Of a stretch of DNA of 64,000 bases, positions 46,108-58,455 are shown in pieces. The translations under genes were made by a program, and so were the position numbers. The stretch covers positions 113,696,432-113,760,431 of the forward strand of contig NC_080685.1 in the NCBI RefSeq assembly GCF_030445035.2, in the 5' to 3' direction. Positions within the stretch are counted from its first letter, which is position 1. Each line of letters starts with the position of its first letter. A model generated the notes under the pieces. The model saw only the letters and a list, made by a program, of their open reading frames with translations. It ran no database searches and was not told the DNA's origin. The DNA comes from Dasypus novemcinctus (lineage: Eukaryota > Chordata > Mammalia > Cingulata > Dasypodidae).

Positions 46108-48937
46108 ATTTTTTTATTATTTTATTTTATTTATTCATTTAAAAAAATATATTACATTCAAAAAATATGAGGTCCCCATTCACCCCCGCCACCCCTGACC
46201 CACCACTCCCCTCACAGTAACACTCTCCCCTATCATCATGACATATCCATTGCATCTGGCGAGTACATCTCTGGGCATCGATGCACCCCATGGCCAATGG
46301 TCCACACCATAGCCCACACTCTCTCACCTTCCATCCAGTGGGCCATGGGAGGACATACAGTGTCCAGCAATTGTCCCTGCAGCACCACCCAGGACAACTC
46401 CAAGTCCCAAAAATGCCTCCACATCTCATCTCTTCCTCCCATTCCCACACCCAGCAGCCACCATGGTCATTTTTTCCACACAAATGCCACATTTTCTCGA
46501 TTATTAACCACAATAGTTCATGAATAGAAAATCATTAAGTTCACTCTAATCCTTACTATATTCCTCCTTCCTGTGGACCTTGGCTTGGTTGTGTCCATTC
46601 CACATCTATGTCAAGAGGGAGCTTAGATTCCACATGGATACTGACTGCAATCCTCCTGCTTTCAGTTGTAGGCACTCTAAGCTCCATGGTGTGGTGGTTG
46701 ACATTCTTCAACTCCATGTTAGCTGAGTGGGGTAAGTCCAATAAATCAGAGTGTAGGATTTGAAGTCTATTGAGGCTCAGGGCCTGGCTATCATATTGTC
46801 AGTCCAGAGATTCAAATCCCCTAGATATATCTTAAGCCCCAGCACCAACTACAATTCCAGTAAAGTAGCATGAAAGGCTTGTGAAAAGAGATCACATCTG
46901 AGTCCAGCTCCATCACGCAGAAACACCCGCTCCAAAGAAGGGCCACCTGACATGGAAGTGAACTCCATCTGCCATGACCATAGAACCTGTGGGTCTCTTT
47001 AGCCCTCAAAAGAAGCAATACCTGGGGTTGTATCTACTTTATCTGTCTCTGAGACTCTGCTCAGGTGTGCATAAGGGCAATCCTTCTGACAACCTCCAGA
47101 CTCTTTTTTAGAGACTCATAGCCATATAAACTCATTTGTCCTATCCATTTCCCCCTTACTTTAGGTCAAACAGCATTTTTAACTCCTGTTATTATATGTA
47201 GACAGGGATATTCTGCTGGTCCACGTTGAACCTTTAATTCAAGGTCATTTTCTAGTTAGTCATCAGTTGGTACTTGGTAATGATCCCTCGGTGCCAGAGA
47301 GGCTCATCCCCGGGTGTCATGTCCCATGCCGGGGGTAAGGCAGTGCCTTTACATGCTGAGTTTGGCTTCGAGACTGGCCATGTTTGAGTAACACGGAGGC
47401 TGTCAGGAGGGAACTCTTAGGCACAGTGCTGCTCTAGGCCTTGTTCTTATTTCAGGTGTATAGGATCACAAGCATAGTCATTAGTATCAGGGGGTCACTG
47501 TTGGACCCTCATTCCTTCCTGGACCTTGCCGTTGCACCTGGGGGACTGCTGCTGCTCCCCTGGGGACCATGACAGAGTCCCCCCCAGCCAGGAACCCTGT
47601 ACCGCCCCAGCTGTTGTTTTTAATTGTTTCCACTATGAGTATATCCAAACATTTCCATGCACCCTGGACACATGCCCTGTATAACTCCCTGTCAACCATA
47701 TGTCCCCTGGCAATAACATCGCATACCAGTATTCCTCCACTGCCATTGTTGAACCCCTCTGTGATCCAAAACTTCTTGAAACACCAGGTTCCCTTAATAG
47801 TAAAATGGAATATAGTGATGAGTTTAAAGGTTAGATATAGAATACATATTGATTTGGAAAAATTCTACATCCTATCTTATTTTTTCAATTTCCTAACTAT
47901 TGAGCTTCTCTTCACAAGAGCCATAGATTACAGTAATTCATATATACAGTATACAGTAGTCCCACATATCCATTATACAACCTTATCCCTTCCACAGTGA
48001 TAATCTTTAAACTTATTCATATCAAATTTACTGAAACTGATGTACAGAGATTGAGACAATAGCTTTCAAACAAGGTGACATTTGTATTTACATTGTGGTT
48101 TATACTTTAGGCTATACAGTTTTCTAAATTTTTAGTTATCCTATGTTTTACATTATGGTTTACATTATTAGTCTGTTGTTCCCTATATGTTTTTGGTGTA
48201 ATATTACATGTTTTATATCATCCTTGTGTACTCTTGTAAAACACTTCTATTGCCCTCACAGTTACTTTGGTTCCATCTTTTCAATATCTATTTCCCCCTG
48301 CCCTTGGGATGCACAGTGACAGTCAATCTTCATTTCTTGAGGAGCCATGTTCAGAGATACTTGCAACAGTGTTGACGGCTTGACTTGCTCAACTGCCTAA
48401 TGCCCTGGGAGCCACCCTTTCTCTTGAGAGATACAGTTCCCACTATTTGATGGCATTAGTCCTCCCCAAGGATGTGAGTCTACCTTCACTCTCATTATAT
48501 GGGTCTCTACCCAATGATATAACCCACTCTGGCAAAATGAGCATTCACATATTCCCTAGGAGTCTGTCCTGCGTCAGATTATCCCTTTTAAGTATCTTAA
48601 ACAGGTAACTTTCCTAATTATATTTTGAAAAGGTTTTCTCAGCATTATACTCTCAACCAACACCTGACAATCTCCTATGTTAGTATGTTGCCCCACCCTC
48701 CCCCCAATTTCTTGGACAATATAACCCATCCGCCCATCCCTAGCCCCGCTCAAACATGCAAAGCCCCACCCAAAGGTAACCCTATGCCCCCATTTTATCC
48801 CTTCCTTGTACACATACTTACCTCCAGCTTATCATAGATTTCACCCATGTAGATGTCATCTTACATCCTTCCTCTACCCCCCGATTTCCCGTAAGCCTAT
48901 CTTCCAGTCTCTATCTCTCTGAGGCAGCTTGCTTATT

Positions 48938-51900
48938 TCATATCAATGGGGTTATGTAGTATTTGTCCGTCAATGCCTGGGTTGCTTCACTCAACATAAG
49001 GTTCTCAAGATTCATCCATGTTATCACGTGTGTTTGCAATGTATTTGTTCTTAAAGCCGAGTAGTATTCCATTGTATGTATATACCACATTTTATTGATC
49101 CACTCATCTGTTGATGGGCATTTGGGTCCATTCCAACTTTTGGCGATAGTGAACAATGCTGCTATGAACATTGCTGTGCATATATCAGTTTGTGTCCTTG
49201 TTTTCAGTTCTGCTGGGTATATACCCAGCAGTGGAATTGCTGGGTCATATGCCAAATCTATGGCTAGTTTTTTGAGAAACCACCAAACTGTCCTCTGGAA
49301 TGGTTGGATCCTTCTGCATTCCCACCAGCAGTGGATGAGTGTTCCCATTTCTTCACATCCTCTCCAGCATTTGTATTCTTCTGTTTTTTTCATAGCTGCC
49401 AATCTTATGGGAGTAAGATGGTATCTCAGTGTAGTTTTCATTTGCATTTCCCTGAGAGCTAAAGATTTGGAGCATTTTTTCATGTGCTTTTTAGCCATTT
49501 GTATTTCTTCTTTGGAGAAGTGACTGTTTAAATCTTTTCCCCATTTTTAAAATGGGTTGTTTATCTTTTTATTTTCAAGATATAGGAATTCTTTATATAT
49601 GCAAGTTATAAGTCTCTTATCGGATATATGGTTACCAAATATTTTCTCCCATTTTGTAGGTTCCCTTTTTACTTTATTGGCAAACTCCTTTGAGGTGCAG
49701 AAGGCTTTAATTTTGAGGAAGTCCCATTTGTCTATTTGTTCTTTTGCTGCTCGTGCTTTTGGTGTGATATTCATGAAGCCATTTCCTATTACAAGGTCTT
49801 GTAGATGTTTCCCTACACTGCTTTCCAAAGTCTTTATAGTCTTGGCTCTTCTATTTAGGTCTTCGATCCATCTTCAGTTGATCTTTGTATAAAGTGTGAG
49901 ATGATAATCCTCTTTCATTCTTCTACATATGGATATCCAGTTCTCCATTGACCATTTATTGAATAGGCCATTCTCTCCCAGTTGAGAGGGTTTGGTGGCT
50001 TTATCAAATATTATATGGCTATATATATGAGGTTCTATATCAGCACTTTCAATTAGATTCCATTGGTCTGTGTGTCTCTCCTTATGCCAATACCATGCTG
50101 TTTTCACTACTGTAGTTTTGTAGTATGTTTTGAAGTCAGGTAGTGTGATTCCTCCAATTTCGTTTTTCTTTTTCAACATGTCTTTGGCTATTTGGGGCCT
50201 CTTTCGTTTCCAAATAAATTTCATATTTAGTTTTTCTAGTTCCTTAAAGAAGGCTGTTATGATTTTTATTGGGATTGCATTGAATGTGTAGATAAATTTT
50301 GGTAGGATAGACATCTTACTAATATTAATCTTCCTCTCCATGAACAGGGAATATTCTTCCATTTATTTAGGTCTTCTTTGATTACCTTGAACAGTCTTGT
50401 ATAGTTCTCGGTGTGTAAGTATTTTATATCCTTAGGTAAATTTATTCCTAAATATTTGATTTTTTAATTTACTATTGTGAATGGTATTTGTTTCTTGATT
50501 TCCTCCTGAGCTTGCTCATTATTGGTGTACAGAAATACTACTGATTTTTGCACATTGATCTTATAACCTGCAACTTTACTAAACTCATTTATGAGTTCTA
50601 GAAGCTTTGTTGTAGACCTCTCAGGGTTTTCTATGTATAAGATCATGTCATCTGCAAATAATGAAATTTTGACTTCTTCCTTTCTAATTTGAATGCCTTT
50701 TATATCTGGTTCTTGCCTCAGTGCTCAAGCAAGCACTTTTAAGACAATGTTAAATAGAAGGGGAGAGAGTGGGCATCCTTGTCTTGTTCCTGAATTTAGA
50801 GGGAAGGATTTTAGGATTTCACCATTGTAAACGATGTTGGCTGTGGGTTTTTCATATATACTCTTTATCATGTTCAAAAAATTTCCTTGTATTCCAATCT
50901 TTTGGAGTGATTTTATCAAGAAAGTGTGCTGTATTTTGTCAAATGCTTTTTCTGCATCTATAGATATAATCATGTGATTTTTTCCTTCAATCTGTTTATA
51001 TGGTGTATTACATTGATTGATTTTCTTATGTTGAACCATCCTTACATACCTGGAATGAATCCCACTTGGTCGTGTTGTGTAATTCATTTAATGTGTTGTT
51101 GCATATGATTAGCAAGTATTTTGTTAAGTATTTTTGCGTCTAGGTTCATTAGAGAAATTGGTCTGTAAGTTTCCTTTCTTATGGTGTCTTTGTTTGGCTT
51201 TGGTACTAGGGTAATTTTTGCATCATAGAAGGAGTTAGGCAATGTTCCTTCTGTTTCAATTTTTTGGAATAGTTTCAGCAGGATTGGTGTTAGTTCTTTC
51301 TGGAATGTTTTGTAGAATTCACCCGTGAAGCCATCTGGCCCTGGGCTCTTCTTAGTTGGGAGGTTTTTAATGACGGATTCTCTTTATTTGTGATTGGTTT
51401 GTTGAGATCATCAATTTCTTCTTTCATCAATATAGGCTGCTTATATGTTTCTAGGAATTTGTCCATTTCCTATGAATTGTCATTTTTGTTGGAATATAGT
51501 TTTTCAAAGTATCCTCTTATGATAGTCTTTATTTCTGTGGGGTCAGTGGTGATATCTGCTTTCTCTTTTCTTATTTTGTGTATTTGCATCTTCTCTCTTT
51601 TTTTCTTTGTTAGTCTTGCTAAAGGTTGTCACTTTTATTGATCTTCTCAAAAAACCAGCTCTTGATCCTGTTTATCTTTTCAAGGGTTTTCTTATTTTCT
51701 ATTTCATTTAGTTCTGCTCTTATCTTTGTTATTTCTTTCTTTCTTCTTCCTGTGGGATTACTTTGTTGTTTTTTTTACTAATTCCTCCAAAGTGCAGTTA
51801 TTTCTTCAATTTTTGCTCTTTCTTCTTTTTTGATGTATGAATTTATGGCTATAAATTTCCCTCTCAGTACTGCTTTTGCTGCATCCCAGAAATTTTAGTA

Positions 51901-52726
51901 TGTTGTGTTATCATTATCATTTTTCAAGGTAGTCATTGATTTCTTTTGAGATTTCCTCTTTGACCCACTGTTTTTCTAAGAGTGTGCTGTTTAATTTCCA
52001 TATCTTGGTGTGAAATCTGGGCCTGTGACCCTTGCACATTTCCTGTTTCACTCCACTGTGGTCACAGATATTATTTTGTATAATTTTGATCTTTCTGAAT
52101 TAACTAAGCCTTTCTTTGTGGCCTAGCATATGGTCTATCTTGGAGAATGATCCATGTGCACTTGAGAAAAATGTATATCCTGCTGTGTTTGGGTGTAATG
52201 ATCTGTATATGTCTATTAGATCCAGCTCTTCTAATATACTGTGCAAATATTTTGTTTCTTTAGTGATTCTCTTTTGAAATGTTCTGTCCAGAGTTGATAA
52301 TAGTGTATTAAAATCCCCCACTATAATTGTAGATGCTTCTATTCTTTCACTTAGTTTTGCCAGTGTTTGCCTCACGTATTTAGAGGTGCCCTTGTTAGGA
52401 GCATAAATATTTATGATTTATCGTTCTTCTTGCAAATGTCCCTTTCCCTAATATGTAGTATCCTACTTTGTTTCTCACAATTGTTTGCATTTAAAGTCTA
52501 TTTTGTCTGATACTTATATAGCTACTCCTGCCTTTTTTTGGTTATTGTTTTCCAACCATTCACTCAGCCTCCATGAATCACTGGTTCTAAGATGTGTCTC
52601 TTGTAGACAGCATATAGATGGGTCATATTTCCTTATCCAATGTCCCAGTCTGATTCTTTTGATAGGTGAGGTTAATCCGTTGACATTCAGTGTTATTACT
52701 GTCAAGGAATTATTTATGTTAGCCAT
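48938..52726 (-). pseudogene. L1-D ORF2 remnant
   Basis: Full-span ORF2 starting [17 protein letters not shown] with the endonuclease Asn and QETH motifs readable. Further blocks: endonuclease part 2 within 52100-52375 (VGDFNTLLS), RT motif A ([11 protein letters not shown]) and B within 50725-51087, FADD at about 50650, thumb at 49874-50362, and the Cys-rich tail with CWRGC and HCWWEC within 48938-49498. Several frameshifts and stops separate these blocks. It is inactive. Confidence 0.9.
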
Positions 52727-52799
52727 ATTTTGATTGGACTTGTGTTTGTCATATTTTGTTTGTTTGTTTTTCTTCTTTTTTTTGTCTTTTTTGTTGCTC

Positions 52800-53767
52800 T
52801 TACACTCTCCTCCAACTCTGCCTGTCCTGTTTTTTCCTTTCTCCCTGCAGAACTCCCTTTAGAATTTCTTGAAGGGGAGGTTTCTTGTTGGCATACTCTT
52901 TCAATTTCTGTTATCTGTGAATATTTTGAACTCTCCATCATTTTTGAATACTAGTTTAGGTGGATAGAGTACTCTGTTGGAAATTTTTTTCTTTTATTAC
53001 CTTGACTATATCATACCACTGCCTTCTTGCCTCCATGGTTTCAGATGAGAAATTAGCACTTAATCTTATGGAGCTTCCCTTCTATGTGATGTTTTTCTTT
53101 TCTCTTGCTGCTTTTAGAATTTTCTCTTTGTCTTGAGCGTTGGATAATTTGACAAGTATATTTCTTGTCATATACTTGTTAACAGATGTGCCTGTTGGGG
53201 TTTATGATGTTTGGGGTGCACTGTGCTTCTTGGATATGTACATCTGTCTCTTTCAGTAGATTTGGGAAGTTTTCAGCCATTATTTCCTGAAACACTCCTT
53301 CTGACCCCTTTCTCTTCTCTTCTCCTGGGATGCCTATAATATGTATGTTTGTGCATTTTGCATTGTCATTCAGGTCCCAAATCCTAGCTGGATTTTTTCT
53401 ATCTTTTTATCGATCAATTCTAATATCTGTTTGATTTTCAATGTACTATCTTCCACATTGCTCATTCTCTCCTCTGCCTCTTCTAATCTGCTGCTATTTG
53501 CTGTGAGTGTATTTTTGATTTCTTGAACTGTGGTGTTCATTCCCATCATATCTGTTATCTTTTTGCATATGTCTGCAATTTCCTCTCCATATTGTTAACC
53601 TCTTCCTTGACTTCATTAAATTTGTCTCTGATATATGTTCTGAGATCTTTAATTACTTGTGTGAAGTTCTGCTCCCCTTCCTGGTTTTTAGTTTGTTCAT
53701 TGGATTCTGCCATGTTTTCCTGATTACTGGTTTGGTTTGTAGTTTTTTGTTGCTGTCTGGTCATCAT
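52800..53767 (-). pseudogene. L1-D ORF1 remnant
   Basis: The N-terminus is readable (MMTRQQQKTTNQTSNQENMAE, 53767 downwards), with a coiled-coil start. The RRM and C-terminal parts are in broken frames. The C-terminal end ([15 protein letters not shown] region) is readable at 52714-52941. It is inactive. Confidence 0.85.
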
Positions 53768-55734
53768 TTTATCTTGACGGGTTTAATCAGTTCCTTAGCT
53801 TCTTTGTCTAGTCTTGAGATTTAATTAGCTGTTGTTTTTGTGTAAGTGTTATTTCTTCTCTTTGTCACTTTGTTCTTCTTATTCTAATTTCTTATTGCTG
53901 GCTAAGTTCACTTTGAAGGAAAGTATTAGGGCCAGGGAAAGGCAATTGCATAAGAAAGTAAAATGTGTATAGTATTGATAATAAATGTTAACAGAGCAAC
54001 AATATGAGATCTGGGAGGATGGATATTAGATTCATGTAAGGTGTGTAGAGTTATAGCAGTAAGTAGAGTCCCTATAATGAGGTAGTCGACTGAATATGGG
54101 CGGAATATGGTATGAATTAAAAGCTAGTGTTTTCGTGAGAGAGGGAAAGAGAAAAGAAAGACAATAGTTTCAAGAGTGGATAAAAGACAGAAAACAAAAC
54201 AAAGGTATTAGAAATTAAAAGTTAGACAATTTGGGGATCAAAGAAAGGGAGGTGGAAAATAGGAGAGACAGTAGATGATGGAGGACATCAAGATGTGGGG
54301 GAAAGGGGATAGTGTAGGTAGCCAAAATCAATTCACACAGAAATGAGTCAACAGAGAATGAGGAAACCCAGCAAATGTGAGGTGTTCCCTGCAGCACCTA
54401 TTGTATAATTAAGATAAAATAAAGTAAGAAGAAAATGAGGGACAAGAGAAAAAAAAAAGAGAAGAAAGAAAGAAAGAAAAAGGGGGGCGGGTAAAGAAAA
54501 GGGACGAGAACAAGGAAGGAAAAGAGAAGAAGATATAGAACAACAACAACAGCAACAATAAAAAAACCCTAAATAAATGAAAAAAAAAAAATAACACCTT
54601 GGGGATACAATGAGAGAAAAGACTAGGAGATAATGCAATATTAGCAACCAAGACAATAAAAAAAAAATGCAAACATTGATGGCTAGAACAATCAAGGACC
54701 TCAGATGGACCTCAGGGCATGGTGGATTCAGGGATGGAAAGTCTGTGATATTGCAGACTCAAGAGGTGTGAGTCTCTGGGTTATGGGCCACCAGGGTTTA
54801 GGGACACAGACCTGGCAACCTCAAATCCAGTTAACAGGGAGCCTGGGAACACCGAAGTGCAACACAGCCTTCAGGGATCCCCGCAGCTGGGTGCCAGCCC
54901 TATGGGGGAGGTCACATCCACAAACTCTGACCTATGTGTCCAAAACCCACAATTCCCCCTCTCACTAGGGTCTCTTCTGTGGCTGTATCACCAATTTGAC
55001 TTCAGGACACCTCCCACCCTGCAAGCCCCCAAAACAGCCAGTTGGGGGTGCCTCCATATTGCAGCCAATTTAAGGACACTGCAGATCAGCAGCCAGGCCT
55101 AGGGTGTGGGGCTCTAGCCGGAAGCACTGATATCAGTGTCAGAAACCAAAAATCCCACACCTCACAAAAGACTCCCCTAATCGGTTTCCAGATGCCTCCC
55201 ACCCTGCAAGCCCCTGAAACAGCATTCTGGTGATGTCTCTTTATTGCTAGCAATTTAAGGCCACTGCAGATCGGCAGCCAGGCCTAGGGGGCGGGGCTCT
55301 AGCTGGAAGCGCTATTATTCATGTCAGAAATCAAAAATTCCCCGCCTCGCAAAAAACTCCGTCTGTCTCACCAACTCGGTTTCTGAAGGCCTCCTGCCCT
55401 GAAAGCCCCTGAATAGCCTGCTCAGGGCTTATGAATTCCCCAGCACAGCAGAGCCTCCAGGAATTGCCACCACGGTGCCGGTGCCATGGTGCTGCCCACC
55501 CCAGGGAGAAGCATCCTGCACACAGCCCCTGACTCCGTGTAAGAGAGCCTCAATTTTATCTTTTACATGAATCTTCTCTGTTACCTTCCCACCAAATCAA
55601 TGTCTAGACACCTCCTGCCATGCAAAATCCCAAAACAACCTGGTCCTGAAGAATTTCTAACACTGCCCAACCGCCTTTTTGTAGGACAGACTATAAGGTG
55701 CACTCACTCAGCCACCATCTTGCCCCACCTCCCC
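53768..55734 (-). promoter_or_regulatory. L1-D 5' UTR
   Basis: About 1.97 kb. It includes tandem units of about 190 bp (about 54850-55734) next to the 5' end, a purine-rich tract with (GAAA)n at about 54460-54482, and an ORF1-proximal part resembling L1-C. It lacks the 51-bp CpG repeats of L1-F. Confidence 0.7.
54850..55734 (-). repeat. Tandem units of about 185-220 bp in the L1-D 5' UTR
   Basis: A CTCCCACCCTGCAAGCCCC-like anchor recurs at 55011, 55196, 55391 and 55612 (spacing 185, 195 and 221 bp). GCAGATCAGCAGCCAGGCCT at about 55081 returns as GCAGATCGGCAGCCAGGCCT at about 55266. The layout recalls the promoter monomers of mouse L1, but I see no sequence relation. Confidence 0.75.
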
Positions 55735-55746
55735 TGGATTAGCCTT
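55735..55746 (+). repeat. Target-site duplication of L1-D, right copy
   Basis: TGGATTAGCCTT, identical to 46096-46107. Confidence 0.88.
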
Positions 55747-55795
55747 TATACCTTCCTACCCACTCCCATCATTCTCCTTTCTTGCCCTCCCCAAG

Positions 55796-55880
55796 AGACA
55801 TCTTCCACCTCTTTCAGATGTTCTCTTAGATTGTCTTAAATGAGAACAACTACTCACAGAGCAGTGAGCTGATCATCAAG
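55796..55880 (+). pseudogene. RALGDS-like exon with in-frame stop
   Basis: Reads DIFHLFQMFS, a TAG stop (55827-55829), IVLNENNYSQSSELIIK, then donor AAG|GTAAAG. This parallels the RALGDS stretch with ENNYS and ELLIK in the RasGEF domain. The acceptor is near CCCCAAG (about 55795). Confidence 0.8.
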
Positions 55881-57050
55881 GTAAAGAGGAGACTGGAGGG
55901 TCAGGGCTCAGGTGATGGGGATTTTAGTTTTTGACTGAAAGTTTCTTTGAAAACATCCAGTCTTGCTTACTCTGGTTGAAGATGTAGAGTGATATATTTG
56001 GTTTGTGGTCAGTTGGGGACAGTTGTAGGGCAGTAGGCTCTGGTTTTTGGGTTTTGTGAAGTTGGCTGGGATGTTCCAGGAGGAGAAGATGAACTGGCAG
56101 GATGAGAAGTCTCCATCTGAGTGGGAGGGTCTCATAACTGTGCCTCGTAGCTAGTGACATGTGTGCCAGAGAGCTATGAGAAATATTTGGGAGACAGGAA
56201 ACCATGGCAGTCCTTCCTGACGAAGATTCCACATAAAAGAGGAAGCAAAACTTCAATGCTCAGTACTCCTGGCAGCTGCTATACTACCTGGACAATCAGA
56301 GCTGGAGCCATGGAGACCCATTTCTGAGTGGATACCAGGACTTGTCTGTAGGAAAAATATCCTGAGTGGACTCCAGGAGAGAGGATGCCTTTGGTATGGC
56401 TTCAGGCAGACTTTGGGGCCTCCACTCCTGTTGGATGGGACAGGCAGGAGCTGCTCAACTTGGCCTCCAGAAACACCCCATCCTCAAGCTCCATGGCTTG
56501 GATGACACGAGTCCCCAATCCACACCCAGAGGCCAGGAGAAACAGACACCAGTTAGTGGTGGTCAGTGGTGGTGTGACATCAGCTCAGATGTGGCCACTG
56601 TCTTAAGGGAGCAGCCTGTCCTCTGAGGCCCTGAGTGATTCAGTGCTAGTCAACAGCCTCTTGGAGCTCTGTGTCCCCATGTGGAATGGAAGCTGGACCA
56701 TCCAGTGGTGCCACAATCACAGTGAAATGGTAAGGTTCAAGGGAGAAAAGCAACATGGCTGAGCATTCTCTTGACTCTGAGGTGTAGAGCACAATGGCCA
56801 GAGCATCCTCACTGCTAGCAAACAACACTGAGGCCTCTGGACTCCCAATGAGGGGGTTCAGATCTCTGTCCTCACATCAGAGATAAACAGGCTCAGGGAG
56901 GGTGGTCCACTTGCACAAGGTCAGGCAGGGAACCTCAGGCATGAGATGGCAACAGATTTCCACCTGCTCAATTGATCCAGGTGTCCAAGGCCCCAGGGAC
57001 AATAGTTGAGGGATGGAGGGCCTCACTGACCTAGTCCTCAACCCTGGCAG
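55881..57050 (+). other. Intron of the RALGDS-like pseudogene
   Basis: No exon was recognised. Two short overlapping ORFs (56366-56626) have no family signature. It ends at acceptor ACCCTGGCAG. Confidence 0.5.
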
Positions 57051-57125
57051 GAGGAGAACTACAAGTTTGCCACCCTGGAGATGAACCTGAATAGAATGCA
57101 GAATAAGGAGCTGCAGCAGGAGAGG
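57051..57125 (+). pseudogene. RALGDS-like exon (FATLEMN)
   Basis: 75 bp, 25 open codons between acceptor GGCAG and donor AGG|GTGAGT. It encodes EENYKFATLEMNLNRMQ, matching the RALGDS KFATLEMNPKR region. Confidence 0.88.
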
Positions 57126-57560
57126 GTGAGTGTGCATGAGGCTGGGTGGCTGGGGAGGTGTGGCCTCAAAGTCAGCATGGGGCCCTCCTCAGGCCCATCC
57201 CTCTGGACCACTAAGCCTGGAAAGCCTCCTATCCGTGTCCCACCTGGAACCTTTAGGACCATGAGCTGTGGGAGTCCTGGGGGCTAGTTGCAGCCAGTCA
57301 GAGTAAGAGTCTGGAAGAGTTGACTCTGGGTTGATTGAGTGAGGGAGGGGGGTAAACTTGGTGACTTAAGAAAAGCCAGTGCTGTGATGTGACTACCATG
57401 GAGTTTGGGGTCCTTGGAGTCTGGAAGGGGAACTTAGGGGGTGAAAGCTAAGTGCATTGTCCAGGGAAGGCTGTGTGGTCTTAGAAGTCTGAGACTGAGG
57501 AGTTTTCATAGCACAGTCATGGGGGCACCTGAGAGCCTGTGCTTATCTCTACCCTACCAG

Positions 57561-57651
57561 TGCCACAGGGTGTCATCCACAGTATTGTCCCATGCCTGGG
57601 GACATTTCTCAGGTTTTGATGTTGGTCTATGCCATGCAGGAGTATCTGGAA
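57561..57651 (+). pseudogene. RALGDS-like exon (last recognised), frameshifted
   Basis: Encodes GVIHSIVPCLGTFL and then, after a one-base shift near 57616, VLMLVYAMQEYLE, before donor GAA|GTAAGT. The family reads TVPYLGTFLTDLVMLDTA here. No later exon was found. 57660-58190 shows nothing further. Confidence 0.8.
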
Positions 57652-58194
57652 GTAAGTGAGCCTGGGGGCAGGGGCAGGGTGGGAAAGGGACCCTGAGTCT
57701 TGGGAGGAGAGGCCACTCCCTGAGAGCTCTCACCAGTGGACACATGGGGTGTCCTGAAACTGCACAGTCTCCATGGAAGTTGGTGGTGCCATAGCCTTCT
57801 TGCAGATGAGTAAAAGGAGGCTGGTCCAAGGGTCTGTCTATTCATTGTTGTCAGAGGCTGAGGCAGAAGTTCTATCTCCAATTCTGGTCCCCACACCTGG
57901 CACTCAGAGTCTGTCTGGTTCCATCCCTGGTCTGGACTGCCCTGTTCATGTTGACCCTTGCAGTAATGCAGTGTGACGGGGGTTCAAGGGTGATGAGCAT
58001 GGCAATGGCCTTTGCTTCAACTACCTCAGTGAGGTGTGACCCAGGTTGGATCTCCACCCTTTTGCTGCAGCCTTACAAAAACAGAAAACTGCAAACAGAA
58101 ACACAGAAAAATATGAGAATGCCATTTTTGCACTCTCATATGAAAGAGGATTCCATGACCAGCTTTAGCTGAAAGGCCAATCAAAATCCCTGGA

Positions 58195-58455
58195 GGCTGA
58201 GATAAATGCCAGAGGCTGGAATCAGTGGAGCAGGCCTGAAGTGAGGAGGAGCTACAGTCTTGCTTTGCCATGTCGTAGGAGCCCAGGATCTGACCAGCAG
58301 ATGGACCATTGACAAGAAAGCATTTCTGATGATGCCTTGATGTGGACATTTTAGCAGCTTTGGAACTGTAAGCTTTTACTCTAGTAAATCCCCATTATAA
58401 ATGCCAATGGACTTTTGGTGTTTTTGTATTGGCAGGCTTGGCATATTAAAGTAAA
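58195..58455 (+). mobile_element. ERV-L-type LTR fragment (MLT2-like 3' part)
   Basis: GATGATGCCTTGATGTGGAC, AACTGTAAGCTTTTA and an AATAAA-like GTAAATCCCCATTATAAATG match the 3' half of MLT2/ERV-L LTRs. The same family lies complete in antisense at 61230-61877. Limits are approximate. Confidence 0.55.

Larger units (their letters stand above)
46108..55734 (-). mobile_element. L1-D: full-length antisense LINE-1, about 9.63 kb
   Basis: A full-length antisense L1 with a 5' UTR (55734 to about 53768) beginning with a YY1-like CAAGATGG core, ORF1 (about 53767-52800), ORF2 (52726-48938), a 2.8-kb 3' UTR and an A-rich tail at 46108. A perfect 12-bp TSD brackets it. It looks closer to L1-F in coding sequence than L1-B or C (long readable ORF2 blocks), but its 5' UTR is of another type, with repeats of about 190 bp. 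Confidence 0.93.
31851..57651 (+). pseudogene. RALGDS/RGL4-like unprocessed pseudogene, split by two L1s
   Basis: This is the remnant of a Ral guanine-nucleotide exchange factor gene. RALGDS-family proteins load GTP onto RalA and RalB downstream of Ras, through a RasGEF_N (REM) domain and a CDC25-type RasGEF domain. Exon-like blocks in family order lie at 31851-32043, 32666-32722, about 33411-34700, 45092-45310, 45598-45699, about 55796-55880, 57051-57125 and about 57561-57651. Most have AG/GT borders, so this is a duplicated gene and not a retrocopy. In-frame stops at 33462 and 55827 and frameshifts near 45625 and 57616 kill it. L1-C and L1-D sit between its parts. No later RasGEF exons or Ras-binding domain were recognised. 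RALGDS and RGL4 paralogues could not be separated by eye. Confidence 0.85.

Noticed and set aside
55567-56626. Short ORFs between L1-D and the FATLEMN exon
   Set aside because: No recognisable domain or start context. They overlap L1-D 5' UTR or intron sequence.
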